This document shows positions 21,543 through 28,467 of a stretch of 28,467 nucleotides of DNA, piece by piece (the stretch's first letter is position 1; every line of letters begins with the position of its first letter). Below the pieces are notes generated by a model, which was not told the DNA's origin, searched no databases, and saw only the letters and a list, made by a program, of their open reading frames with translations. The DNA is from Lachnospiraceae bacterium (GTDB taxonomy: Bacteria > Bacillota_A > Clostridia > Lachnospirales > Lachnospiraceae), in the NCBI GenBank assembly GCA_017652545.1, contig JAGCAV010000320.1:1-28467 (forward strand), read 5' to 3'. The position numbers and the translations under genes are program-made.

Positions 21543-23493
21543 GATCATTAGTGTTCTGGTCTGTATCTCGGCTTCGCCGAGCAATCAGAGGGTCATTCGG
21601 AGCGCGACCAGGTTCGCCCAGGGAAGCCGCCGGTCTCTCACGGCGCTGTACGTCGATGACGGAAAGACCGGGGAAGAGCGGGCTGCCGCCATCAGGAACC
21701 TTGAGCTGGCGGAAAGCCTCGGTGCCAGCGGGCAGATCGTAAACGGCAGGGATGTACTGGGCACCATCATGGACTACGCCAGGGACAATGCCGTAACGGA
21801 TCTGTTCATTGGCTACAGCGGACCGTCACAGGGACCGTATCTGCGTCATCTGCCTGTATACAGGCTGGTACATAACCTTCCTGAGGTAGACATTCATATC
21901 ATCCCGGACTCCATCGCCGGCCTGAAACCCTCCGGTCTGGAATCCGGCAATACAAAAGGCCTGTACCTCAGAGATGTATTGATCCTTGTTACCGTGATGG
22001 GGCTGGCCACCGCCCTTTCCTATCTGTTTGACCGCTCCACGTTCAGCAACAGCAATATCATCACGGTCTATATCCTGGCCGTGCTGATCACCGCTGCGCT
22101 GACAGCCCGTCGGGTCTACGGAATCGCAGCTGCCGTTCTGTATATCCTGCTGTTCAACTTTCTGTTTATCGAACCGCGGTTTTCCTTCCTGGTCTATGAT
22201 CCGAATTATCTGGTCACCTATCTGGTATCGATCATCGCGGCCATCATCACGGGCGATATTTCCTCCAAGATGAAGCAGAGCTCCATGCAGTCAAGCCAGA
22301 AGGCCTACCAGGCACAGATCCTGCTGAATGCATCGGAGCAGCTGCAAAGAGCCGGCAGCAGCGAGCAGATCGCCCGGATCACCGCTGATCAGCTGGAAGC
22401 GCTCCTGGGCAGGGATATCGTCTTCTACCCGGTCAGGGATCACAGACTCATCCCCGAACAGTGCATTCCGGAAAAGCATACGCCGCTCGAAGAGGAAAGC
22501 GATGCCGACAGGCAGGCAGCCGCATGGACCCTTGCCCACAACCAGCACGCGGGGTGGGGTACCAGGCATTTTCCGGAGGCCAGCCGTCAGTATCTGTCTG
22601 TCAGGACGGGAAAAGAGATCTATGGCCTGGTCGGCGTCTCTTCCGGAAAAGGGGACCTGGATACGTTTGAAGAAAATATCCTGCTGTCCCTGATCGGAGA
22701 ATGCGCGCTCTCCCTCGAAGCGGAGAAAAACAGAAAAGAAAGTGAGGCGGCCCTGATCGTGGCGGAAAATGAGCGATTCCGTTCCAAACTGCTCCGGTCC
22801 GTCTCTCACGATCTGCGCACGCCCCTGACCTCCATCTCCGGCAACGCAGCCAACCTGATGGAGCATGGAAGCGAGTTCTCAGAGGAGGAAAGGGTCAATA
22901 TCTGCAGGGACATCTACGACGATTCGCTCTGGCTGATCGACCTGGTCGAGAACCTGCTTTCCATCACAAAACTCGAAAACAATGTGCAGATCCATCCGAC
23001 AGGTGAAGTCGTGGCGGATGTCCTCTCGACGGCTGTTGAAAGGATGCGCAGATACAGGAGCGGTCACATCATCAGCCTGGAGCCGGACGATGAATGCCTG
23101 ATGGCCTGGATGGATGTATCGCTGATCCTGCAGGTGCTGGCAAACCTGATCGGGAACGCGCTGAAGCATACGCCGGAAGGCACCCGGATCCGGATCCTGG
23201 ACCGGCGTGAGGGTGACCGGGTCATCATCAGTGTTTCCGACAACGGACCGGGTATCTCCGACGAGGACATGCCGCACATTTTCGAGCTGTTCTACAGCGG
23301 CAAAAAAAGCAGCGCCGACAGCGGACGGAGCCTGGGACTCGGGCTCAGCCTGTGCAAGTCGATCGTCAATGCCCATGGCGAGGAACTCTCCGTACGAAGA
23401 AACGCCGAAGGCGGCATGACATTTTATTTTGGACTGAAAATTTGGGAGGAAAAGGATCATGAAGCCGTTTCATATCCTGATCGTGGAAGATGA
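21520..23493 (+). CDS. KdpD-like sensor histidine kinase lacking the N-terminal KdpD domain
   Basis: 657 residues, against about 890 for full KdpD. It begins directly with a universal-stress-protein domain (about 8-130), then four membrane helices of the DUF4118 type (about 150-260), a GAF-like segment, HisKA with phospho-acceptor H430 in S-V-S-H-D-L-R-T-P-L-T, and an ATPase domain with N-L-I-G-N-A-L-K-H and D-N-G-P-G. The Usp domain contains S17-A-S19, exactly 20 residues, then L-T-A-L-Y (40-44). This fits the S-x-S-X20-F-T-A-x-Y motif reported for c-di-AMP binding in Staphylococcus aureus KdpD. I chose the ATG at 21520, which has AAGGAG upstream; an in-frame ATG at 21454 lies deep inside the small membrane protein gene. 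Its partner regulator overlaps it by 35 bp. It probably senses K+ limitation, turgor or c-di-AMP. Confidence 0.93.
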   Translation: MQQETTGEIISVLVCISASPSNQRVIRSATRFAQGSRRSLTALYVDDGKTGEERAAAIRNLELAESLGASGQIVNGRDVLGTIMDYARDNAVTDLFIGYSGPSQGPYLRHLPVYRLVHNLPEVDIHIIPDSIAGLKPSGLESGNTKGLYLRDVLILVTVMGLATALSYLFDRSTFSNSNIITVYILAVLITAALTARRVYGIAAAVLYILLFNFLFIEPRFSFLVYDPNYLVTYLVSIIAAIITGDISSKMKQSSMQSSQKAYQAQILLNASEQLQRAGSSEQIARITADQLEALLGRDIVFYPVRDHRLIPEQCIPEKHTPLEEESDADRQAAAWTLAHNQHAGWGTRHFPEASRQYLSVRTGKEIYGLVGVSSGKGDLDTFEENILLSLIGECALSLEAEKNRKESEAALIVAENERFRSKLLRSVSHDLRTPLTSISGNAANLMEHGSEFSEEERVNICRDIYDDSLWLIDLVENLLSITKLENNVQIHPTGEVVADVLSTAVERMRRYRSGHIISLEPDDECLMAWMDVSLILQVLANLIGNALKHTPEGTRIRILDRREGDRVIISVSDNGPGISDEDMPHIFELFYSGKKSSADSGRSLGLGLSLCKSIVNAHGEELSVRRNAEGGMTFYFGLKIWEEKDHEAVSYPDRGR

Positions 23494-24154
23494 TCAGTCT
23501 GTCAGAAACCTGATCTCAACAACCCTGAAAGTGAACGGATACTCCTTTGTATCGGCCGGGAGCGCCGGGGAAGCCATTCGCATGTCCGTGTCCGACAAGC
23601 CGGACCTGGTTCTGCTGGACCTGGGCCTTCCGGATATGGACGGCATAGACGTCATCAGGAGCATCCGCTCCTGGTCCACACTTCCGATCATCGTGATCAG
23701 CGCGCGCGGCGATGACAGTGATAAGATTCACGCGCTCGACGCAGGCGCTGACGATTACCTGACCAAGCCCTTTTCAACAGAAGAGCTGCTTGCACGGATC
23801 CGTGTCACACAGAGACGGCTTTCCTATATGCAGAGCAGGGATACCTACTCCAGCGTTTTTGTCAACGGCGGACTCGAGATCGACCTGGAGGCGGCTCAGG
23901 TCACATGCGACGGACAGAAGATCCATCTGACGGCAACAGAATACCGCCTCTTAAAGCTGCTGGCAGTTAATGTCGGCAAGGTGCTCACCTACTCAATGAT
24001 CATCAGGGAGATCTGGGGAGGCAGCGTGGAAACGGATATTGTTTCCCTGCGGGTCCATATGGCCACACTCCGGAAGAAACTGGGCGATATGGCCAGAGAG
24101 GAGCCCTTCATACAGACGCATGTGGGAATCGGATACAGCATGAACCGGTATTAG
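23459..24154 (+). CDS. KdpE-like OmpR-family response regulator
   Basis: 231 residues. The receiver domain has the acidic pocket E10-D11-D12, phospho-acceptor D54 in L-L-D-L-G-L-P-D-M-D-G, and the Lys of T-K-P-F. The C-terminal winged-helix domain (about 130-228) includes L-T-A-T-E-Y-R-L-L-K-L-L and V-H-M-A-T-L-R-K-K-L-G before the final G-I-G-Y hairpin. It receives phosphate from the overlapping sensor kinase and is the natural candidate to bind the tandem sites at 19136-19184 and activate trkH. No kdpFABC genes are seen, so this pair appears to serve a Trk/Ktr system. Only 14 bp separate its stop from the convergent NimA-like gene, with no obvious terminator. Confidence 0.95.
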   Translation: MKPFHILIVEDDQSVRNLISTTLKVNGYSFVSAGSAGEAIRMSVSDKPDLVLLDLGLPDMDGIDVIRSIRSWSTLPIIVISARGDDSDKIHALDAGADDYLTKPFSTEELLARIRVTQRRLSYMQSRDTYSSVFVNGGLEIDLEAAQVTCDGQKIHLTATEYRLLKLLAVNVGKVLTYSMIIREIWGGSVETDIVSLRVHMATLRKKLGDMAREEPFIQTHVGIGYSMNRY

Positions 24155-24168
24155 GAGACATGCTGTAA

Positions 24169-24645
24169 TTATGCCTCATGTACCGTCTTCCCTGTGATAT
24201 GCTCGGGAACCAGCGCGAACAGCAGGGTCTTCGGCCCTGACCGGTCGATCTCTTCGCGGATATATGCCTCATCATCCGTGAATTTCCGGCTCAGCATTGC
24301 CGAGATCCTGTATGTTGTCTCCAGATCCTCAACAAACTCTATGTGTCCGAACACAATGACAGACCTGATGGTCAGCGCCCAGTCTCCCTCTTTGCGAAAA
24401 CCCCCGTCATACACACAGAAGGACGCTTTTTCATGCCGCCTCATGGCATCGATCTTATGGCCCTTTTTCCCGCCATGGAAATAGAGCTTCCCGTCCTCCT
24501 CGCAGTAGTAGTGATTGATGGGCATTCCATACGGATAATCGTCATCCCCCAGGACAGACAAAACCCCGCGCAGCTCACTTTTCAGAATGCTGACGCATTC
24601 CTCCTGCGTCAGTTCCTGTTTCTTTCTCATCATTTCTCTGAACAT
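24169..24645 (-). CDS. NimA-like FMN-binding protein (pyridoxamine 5'-phosphate oxidase fold)
   Basis: 158 residues. The split-barrel fold is indicated by R-G-V-L-S-V-L, Y-P-Y-G-M-P-I-N-H-Y-Y and L-Y-F-H-G-G-K-K-G-H-K-I, the usual start of FMN-binding Pyridox_ox_2/NimA proteins. Such proteins bind flavin or heme; some members reduce 5-nitroimidazoles, but most have no proven substrate, so resistance should not be assumed. I chose the ATG at 24645, which has AAGGAG at 8 nt. It lies 59 bp downstream of the fucosidase on the same strand and may share its transcript. Confidence 0.88.
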   Translation of the reverse strand: MFREMMRKKQELTQEECVSILKSELRGVLSVLGDDDYPYGMPINHYYCEEDGKLYFHGGKKGHKIDAMRRHEKASFCVYDGGFRKEGDWALTIRSVIVFGHIEFVEDLETTYRISAMLSRKFTDDEAYIREEIDRSGPKTLLFALVPEHITGKTVHEA

Positions 24646-24704
24646 GGTCATTTCTCCTTCATCTGACATTCTCAATGTCTGATACCCTGTCTGACACGCA
24701 GAGA

Positions 24705-26195
24705 TCACCTGATCCTGATCACGACGGGATATTCGCTCTTCAGCTCCGGTGCGGACACATGCAGGCCGTCCATGTCGGCATGCCACGACAGCCGGCCGGC
24801 GTATCCCGGAATCTGAATGTCGCGGATCACACCGTGAAACGGTGCCGCATACTGCCCGACGGCTGATCCGGGCGGAGTAGCCGCAAAGCTTTTTATGCAG
24901 AAGCAGCCGTCTTCAGGACATTTCAGGCAGATCGCATAGACGGCGCCGTCTGCGCAGGTAAACCGGAAATCCGAACTGGTGTATTCAACCTGCTTCTCCT
25001 GAAACGATCCTTCTTCGATATTTCCCGTCCCCTCCATGGAAACGCGCCAGGGCTTCGCGCCATCGATGGCTTCCCTGTTCACTTTCATCCAGCTGCCGAT
25101 CTGCTTTAAGATCTCCCTGTCCTGATCGGGAATTGTCCCGTCGGCTTTCGGACCGACATTCAGAAGAAGGTTTCCGTTCTTGCTCACGGTATCAATGAGC
25201 GTCAGAATGATCTCCCTGGCGGATTTGTATTCCAGGCTTTGCGTATAACACCAGGAATTGTTTGCGATTGCCGTATCCGTCTGCCACCGGTACGGTTTCG
25301 GTTCCCTGAATCCTCCCCGCTCGACATCCGCGATGCCGCTGCCGAATGCCATTGCGTCATGCTTGTAGCAGATCATGACATCCTGTCCCCAGGAAAGGCC
25401 CATATTGTAATAAAAGGCAGCCAGTTTTCTAAGGGACGGTTCGAAGGCTTTATGCTGGATCCACCAGTCAAAATAGATCATGGCAGGACGGTACCTGACG
25501 ATCAGCTCCGCTGTGCGGGCCAGCCAGTCATCCAGATAATCCTGTGTCGGATAAGGTTCACTGTCCCACTGCTCCAGTTCAGGTTCAGGCATGGCCGGCC
25601 AGTAGAAATCTCCCTGCCGCAGGGGTTCTTTCACATCGCTGTCAAACTGTTTCCCGTTTCCCATAAAGAACCAGTGTTCCGCCCTGTGTGTGGAGGCGCA
25701 GAAGACCATGTCCGCCCTCTGCGCAGCCTCTTTCAATTCTCCCAGTACATTGCGTCCCGGGCCGTGATCCGAAGCATTCCATTCGCTCAGTTCGCTTGCG
25801 TACATCTGGAACCCGTCGTGATGTTCCGCGACCGGGAACACGTAGCCGGCACCGGCATCCTGAAAAAGCCGGATCCATTCATCAGGATCAAATTTTTCCG
25901 CCCTGAACAGGGGGATAAAATCCTTATATCCGAACCGGCTGTGCGATCCGTAGGTCTTCACATGATGATCGAATTCATCTGTCCCCTGTATATACATGGT
26001 ACGTGGATACCACTCATTCCCGTAAGCCGGCACGCTGTAGACACCCCAGTGAATAAAGATTCCCAGGCGTCTTTTGTCAAACCAGTCCGGAATTTGGGCG
26101 CGGCACAGGGATTCCCATGTCGGTTTGTACGTTCCGTCACGGTTGACCTGATCGATCAGTTCCAGATATTGCTCCTGCATCTTCGGATTTCTCAT
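24705..26195 (-). CDS. Alpha-L-fucosidase, glycoside hydrolase family 29
   Basis: About 496 residues. Visible GH29 features are G-I-F-I-H-W-G-V-Y-S-V-P near the start, Y-G-N-E-W-Y-P, A-E-H-H-D-G-F, and the catalytic nucleophile D243 in Y-F-D-W-W-I. The sequence L-L-L-N-V-G-P-K-A-D-G-T-I-P closes the barrel, followed by a beta-sandwich. There is no signal peptide, so it would cleave fucose from imported oligosaccharides. GGAGG lies 6 nt before the ATG at 26195; the adjacent ATG at 26198 is too close to it. It has its own promoter (26270-26299). With the beta-mannosidase it suggests use of host or plant glycans, although no dedicated uptake genes are adjacent. Confidence 0.95.
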   Translation of the reverse strand: MRNPKMQEQYLELIDQVNRDGTYKPTWESLCRAQIPDWFDKRRLGIFIHWGVYSVPAYGNEWYPRTMYIQGTDEFDHHVKTYGSHSRFGYKDFIPLFRAEKFDPDEWIRLFQDAGAGYVFPVAEHHDGFQMYASELSEWNASDHGPGRNVLGELKEAAQRADMVFCASTHRAEHWFFMGNGKQFDSDVKEPLRQGDFYWPAMPEPELEQWDSEPYPTQDYLDDWLARTAELIVRYRPAMIYFDWWIQHKAFEPSLRKLAAFYYNMGLSWGQDVMICYKHDAMAFGSGIADVERGGFREPKPYRWQTDTAIANNSWCYTQSLEYKSAREIILTLIDTVSKNGNLLLNVGPKADGTIPDQDREILKQIGSWMKVNREAIDGAKPWRVSMEGTGNIEEGSFQEKQVEYTSSDFRFTCADGAVYAICLKCPEDGCFCIKSFAATPPGSAVGQYAAPFHGVIRDIQIPGYAGRLSWHADMDGLHVSAPELKSEYPVVIRIR

Positions 26196-26269
26196 CATAT
26201 ACCTCCATGGGATTTCATAAATATGCAGCACTCAGCCGTTCCTGACTGATGATCACTGATGATAGCAGA

Positions 26270-26299
26270 ATTGTAACGGCAGCGGGGCATGCAAGTCAA
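26270..26299 (-). promoter_or_regulatory. Sigma-A promoter of the alpha-L-fucosidase gene
   Basis: On the minus strand TTGACT (26299-26294) and TACAAT (26275-26270) are 18 bp apart, with a leader of about 70 nt. The TGTGACA repeat pair begins 3 bp beyond the -35, so the divergent gene's activator could also influence this promoter. Confidence 0.65.
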
Positions 26300-26302
26300 C
26301 CA

Positions 26303-26336
26303 TGTGACATATCTGTGACAGAATTCATGATAGACT
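26303..26336 (+). promoter_or_regulatory. Activator-type promoter with TGTGACA direct repeats (copy 2)
   Basis: TGTGACA at 26303-26309 and 26314-26320 are 11 bp apart. Seven bases and TGA then lead to the -10 TAGACT (26331-26336). Spacing is identical to the promoter at 15166-15199 on the other strand. Read on the minus strand the pair resembles an E. coli Pho box (CTGTCAC-N4-ATGTCACA), but in that orientation it is too far from a -10 for classical activation. Confidence 0.68.
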
Positions 26337-26395
26337 GCAGATGCTTCAATACAGACAACTCTATTTCAGATATATAAAAACAGGAGGAAACAGAT

Positions 26396-27301
26396 ATGAT
26401 GAAAAAAGCATGGATGGCAGCCGCGGCAGCTGCAGCGATCGCAATGACAGCGGCCGCCGGCACATTTGCAGCAGAAAACACGAAGGTCGAGGCAGACGGG
26501 ATCGCTTTCGAGATCCCGGCAGAACTCTCCGACCAGGTAACAGTCAGGATGGACGACGGCGACATGCTGGTCAGCGTCTATGAGACAGCCTCCCTGGAAG
26601 CTGCCAGGGCTCTGGGAGAAAATGAGGAGGACGGAGCCGGCTGGCTGTTCGGCATTTCAAGGCTTCCGGAAAGCCGGGTAAATGAACTTCGCTGCGGTTC
26701 CATGGACGGCATGGAAGTTTTCGCGGAAGACGATGATTTCTGCCTGGTCTTTAATCATCCGACAGATGTCCGTCTTGTCCGGGAAGCGCAGGAGGACTAT
26801 GCGGCCGGCCTCGAACAGTTCGCCGAGCTGAACAGGTGGGCGCAGGAAAATGTACCTGTCGAGATTCTGGCGAACAACGCGGAGCTTGATCCGGAAGTGT
26901 TCACCAACACGGAGCTGGATATGTATCTGGCACAGGCAGCCTATCAGGCAGGCACCAATTTTGAGGTGAGATCCCTGATGTTCGCTGGTCGGGACCTGCC
27001 CGTTGTGGACGCACAGGATCACCTTGAAGACCTTGCCGAAAACTTCGTGTACAGTGAGACGGATGCCTGGGAAGCTCCGGACGGCGAATATCTCGTCCTG
27101 GCATTCCCGGATGACGAACTCCGCTTTGACTTCTTCACGCTGGAGGGTTTCGAGAACTGTATCCGCGAGGTCTACACCGTGGAAGGCGAGGAGTATGAAA
27201 AGCTGTATATCGCCAGCGCCAAAACCGCCGACGATGCGGATGAGACACCCGCCGGGATCATGCTGGACTGGTGCGAAGACATTCTGAACGGTGATGACTG
27301 A
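26396..27301 (+). CDS. Secreted protein of unknown function
   Basis: 301 residues, ATG with AGGAGG upstream (a second ATG follows directly). The start M-M-K-K-A-W plus an Ala-rich core and T-F-A-A-E is a clear Sec signal peptide, cleaved near residue 25; there is no lipobox. The mature protein is very acidic, with few Lys and about three Cys, and alternates short beta-like and helical segments. I recognise no domain or catalytic motif. It is a single-gene unit: its own promoter with TGTGACA repeats on one side, a perfect terminator on the other. Sharing that promoter type with a YkuD transpeptidase hints at an envelope-related role, which is inference. Confidence 0.88.
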   Translation: MMKKAWMAAAAAAAIAMTAAAGTFAAENTKVEADGIAFEIPAELSDQVTVRMDDGDMLVSVYETASLEAARALGENEEDGAGWLFGISRLPESRVNELRCGSMDGMEVFAEDDDFCLVFNHPTDVRLVREAQEDYAAGLEQFAELNRWAQENVPVEILANNAELDPEVFTNTELDMYLAQAAYQAGTNFEVRSLMFAGRDLPVVDAQDHLEDLAENFVYSETDAWEAPDGEYLVLAFPDDELRFDFFTLEGFENCIREVYTVEGEEYEKLYIASAKTADDADETPAGIMLDWCEDILNGDD

Positions 27302-27329
27302 TCACAGATGACCGGTCCCGCAAAATGTA

Positions 27330-27359
27330 GACGCCTCACAAAAGTGAGGCGTCTTTTTT
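27330..27359 (+). terminator. Textbook intrinsic terminator after the secreted-protein gene
   Basis: GACGCCTCAC and GTGAGGCGTC form a perfect 10-bp stem with an AAAA loop, followed by T6. In the opposite direction a weaker TACATTTT follows the same stem, so it may also slow transcripts of the minus-strand dehydrogenase, whose stop is at 27432. The rest of the 27302-27431 gap shows nothing else. Confidence 0.95.
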
Positions 27360-27431
27360 GTGCTCAACGGCAGATGTAACGGCCGTTTCCATAAAGTATC
27401 ACGCATCTGTCCAAAGTCAGCTGCTTTCATC

Positions 27432-28467
27432 TTAATCAAATCTGAAAACGACCTTCAGGTCACCCTCGCGGCCGGTGGCAAGGTCAAAGCCCCTCTCCCA
27501 GTCATCCAGGGAAAGGACCGTTGTGACGACGCCCTCTGTCTTCAGGTTGCCGTTCAGCATGTTTTCAATGACAAACGGATATGCGTACGGGCTCAGATGC
27601 GAACCTCTGATATCAAGCTCCTTGCGGTCGCCGATGATCGACCAGTCGACTGTCGTCTCTTTCCCGAACACGGAAAACTCGACAAAGGTTCCGAGTTTCC
27701 GGATGATGGTAAGGCCCTGGATCACACTGGCCGGATTTCCGGTTGCCTCAATATAGATATCGCAGCCATATCCTTCGGTAAGTGCCTTGATCTCTTTGTC
27801 GATGTCGCACCTGCCCGGATTGAACACCAGATCCGCGCCAAACTTTCGGGCCAGTTCCAGACGATTGTCCTGCATGTCGAGAGCGATCAGCTTCCTCGGG
27901 TTTTTCATTCTCGCGTAGGTGATCATGCCAAGGCCAAGGGTCCCCGCCCCTGAAATGACCACAACATCTTCGTTCGTGATGCCGGCCCTGTCGACAGCGT
28001 GCTTGGAACATCCATAAGGCTCAATCAGAACTGCCTGCTCCAGCGGCATCTCCTTCGGGACTCTGGAAATCACGGAAGTCTTTCCGTATCTCACATATTC
28101 CGCCATACCGCCGTTGGTGTAGGACATGTACCCATACATGTCATGAGGCTGGCACATCCAGTAGTGTCCGTCCCTGCAGAAGCGGCATTTCCCGCAGGGA
28201 ACGATCTGATCCGCAGTGATCCTTTCGCCCAGCTCATAACCTTCTACATTCTCACCCAGCTGAACGATCGTTCCATAAAATTCGTGTCCGGGAATAAAAG
28301 GCGGTTTGACCCAGGAAGGCTGCATGTCATCTCCCCAGAACATCGCCGCACCATGTTTGCATTTCAGGTCACCGGCACATATGCCGCAGGCCTCCGTCCT
28401 GATGATGATGTCATCCGGTCCGCACACCGGCGTCGGGTAGTCGTGCTCCAGTCTGTATTCGTCCTTA
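27432..28467 (-). CDS. Zinc-dependent medium-chain alcohol/polyol dehydrogenase, start beyond window
   Basis: The frame stays open to the right edge (K-D-E-Y-R-L-E-H-D-Y-P ahead of the segment V-C-G-P-D-D), so the true start is outside. At least 345 residues are present; the missing part is probably only about 10-20. The catalytic zinc site is C-G-I-C with G-H-E. The structural zinc site is C-x2-C-x2-C-x7-C (C-G-K-C-R-F-C ... C). The NAD(P) Rossmann motif is G-A-G-T-L-G-L-G. The C-G-I-C-A-G-D-x-K and F-W-G-D segments recall erythritol/L-threitol and related sugar-alcohol dehydrogenases, but substrate assignment needs the pathway neighbours to the right. Confidence 0.92.
   Translation of the reverse strand, partial: KDEYRLEHDYPTPVCGPDDIIIRTEACGICAGDLKCKHGAAMFWGDDMQPSWVKPPFIPGHEFYGTIVQLGENVEGYELGERITADQIVPCGKCRFCRDGHYWMCQPHDMYGYMSYTNGGMAEYVRYGKTSVISRVPKEMPLEQAVLIEPYGCSKHAVDRAGITNEDVVVISGAGTLGLGMITYARMKNPRKLIALDMQDNRLELARKFGADLVFNPGRCDIDKEIKALTEGYGCDIYIEATGNPASVIQGLTIIRKLGTFVEFSVFGKETTVDWSIIGDRKELDIRGSHLSPYAYPFVIENMLNGNLKTEGVVTTVLSLDDWERGFDLATGREGDLKVVFRFD

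Noticed and set aside
19268..24154. A kdpFABC high-affinity K+ ATPase locus
   Set aside because: Only the regulatory pair resembles Kdp; the transporter genes are TrkH/TrkA type and no kdpA, kdpB or kdpC is present.
24169..24645. A nitroimidazole-resistance (nim) gene
   Set aside because: The fold matches but most members of this family are not resistance factors and no specific residue proves it, so it is only called NimA-like.
25239..26249. 336-codon open frame opposite the fucosidase
   Set aside because: Same shadow pattern, no ribosome site, and the minus strand is an unmistakable GH29 enzyme.
26303..26320. CRP-type site (TGTGA...TCACA)
   Set aside because: The two half-sites are direct, not inverted, repeats with 11-bp spacing, which fits an OmpR-type regulator instead.

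Overview
The window reads as chromosomal DNA of an anaerobic Gram-positive bacterium, most likely class Clostridia and plausibly Lachnospiraceae. This rests on protein character (a YtrA-type GntR/ABC cassette, a flotillin, TrkH/TrkA linked to a KdpDE-like pair, a Tat-exported ferredoxin-like protein, GH2 and GH29 glycosidases), on strong AGGAGG-type ribosome sites, and on typical sigma-A promoters. The DNA is moderately GC-rich by eye (roughly mid-50s percent). The taxonomic placement is inference. There are 25 protein genes, two of them cut by the window ends. I see no rRNA, tRNA, CRISPR array, transposase or phage gene.

Layout. 1-2586 (minus): the N-terminal 862 codons of a very acidic, repeat-rich secreted surface protein. 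2975-4777 (plus): an MsbA-like ABC exporter starting at TTG behind a near-consensus promoter. 4770-6308 (minus): a flotillin whose leader carries what looks like a yybP-ykoY (Mn2+) riboswitch with a built-in terminator. 6653-8582 (minus): a GntR repressor, ABC ATPase and ABC permease, with a large inverted-repeat operator over the promoter. 8830-9669 and 9744-10517 (minus): a metallo-beta-lactamase-fold hydrolase and a sirtuin. 10587-13500 (minus): a Tat-exported Fe-S protein, HypA, HypB and an unknown small protein, with no hydrogenase in view. 13659-16456 (minus): an alpha/beta hydrolase, a YkuD-type L,D-transpeptidase and an M29 aminopeptidase. 16538-18979 (minus): a GH2 beta-mannosidase. 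19268-24154 (plus): a potassium-uptake operon, trkH-trkA-small membrane protein-kdpD-like-kdpE. 24169-26195 (minus): a NimA-like flavoprotein and a GH29 alpha-L-fucosidase. 26396-27301 (plus): an unknown secreted protein closed by a textbook terminator. 27432-28467 (minus): a zinc alcohol/polyol dehydrogenase that continues past the right edge.

The most informative signals lie between and within the genes. (1) A Mn2+-type riboswitch whose P1 3' strand is also the 5' arm of a terminator sits in front of a flotillin rather than a Mn exporter. (2) The K+ operon encodes a shortened KdpD with a universal-stress-protein domain that keeps the spacing of a known c-di-AMP-binding motif, and its promoter carries two copies of an 11-bp-phased direct repeat expected of a KdpE-type regulator. 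(3) Two unlinked genes for exported proteins (YkuD at 15.1 kb, the unknown at 26.4 kb) share one promoter design: TGTGACA-N4-TGTGACA-N7-TGA directly before the -10. (4) A 32-bp sequence, 30/32 identical, lies just downstream of the -10 of two unrelated minus-strand genes. (5) HypA and HypB travel with a Tat-exported ferredoxin-like protein, hinting at a nickel or metal-maturation role outside classical hydrogenase assembly.
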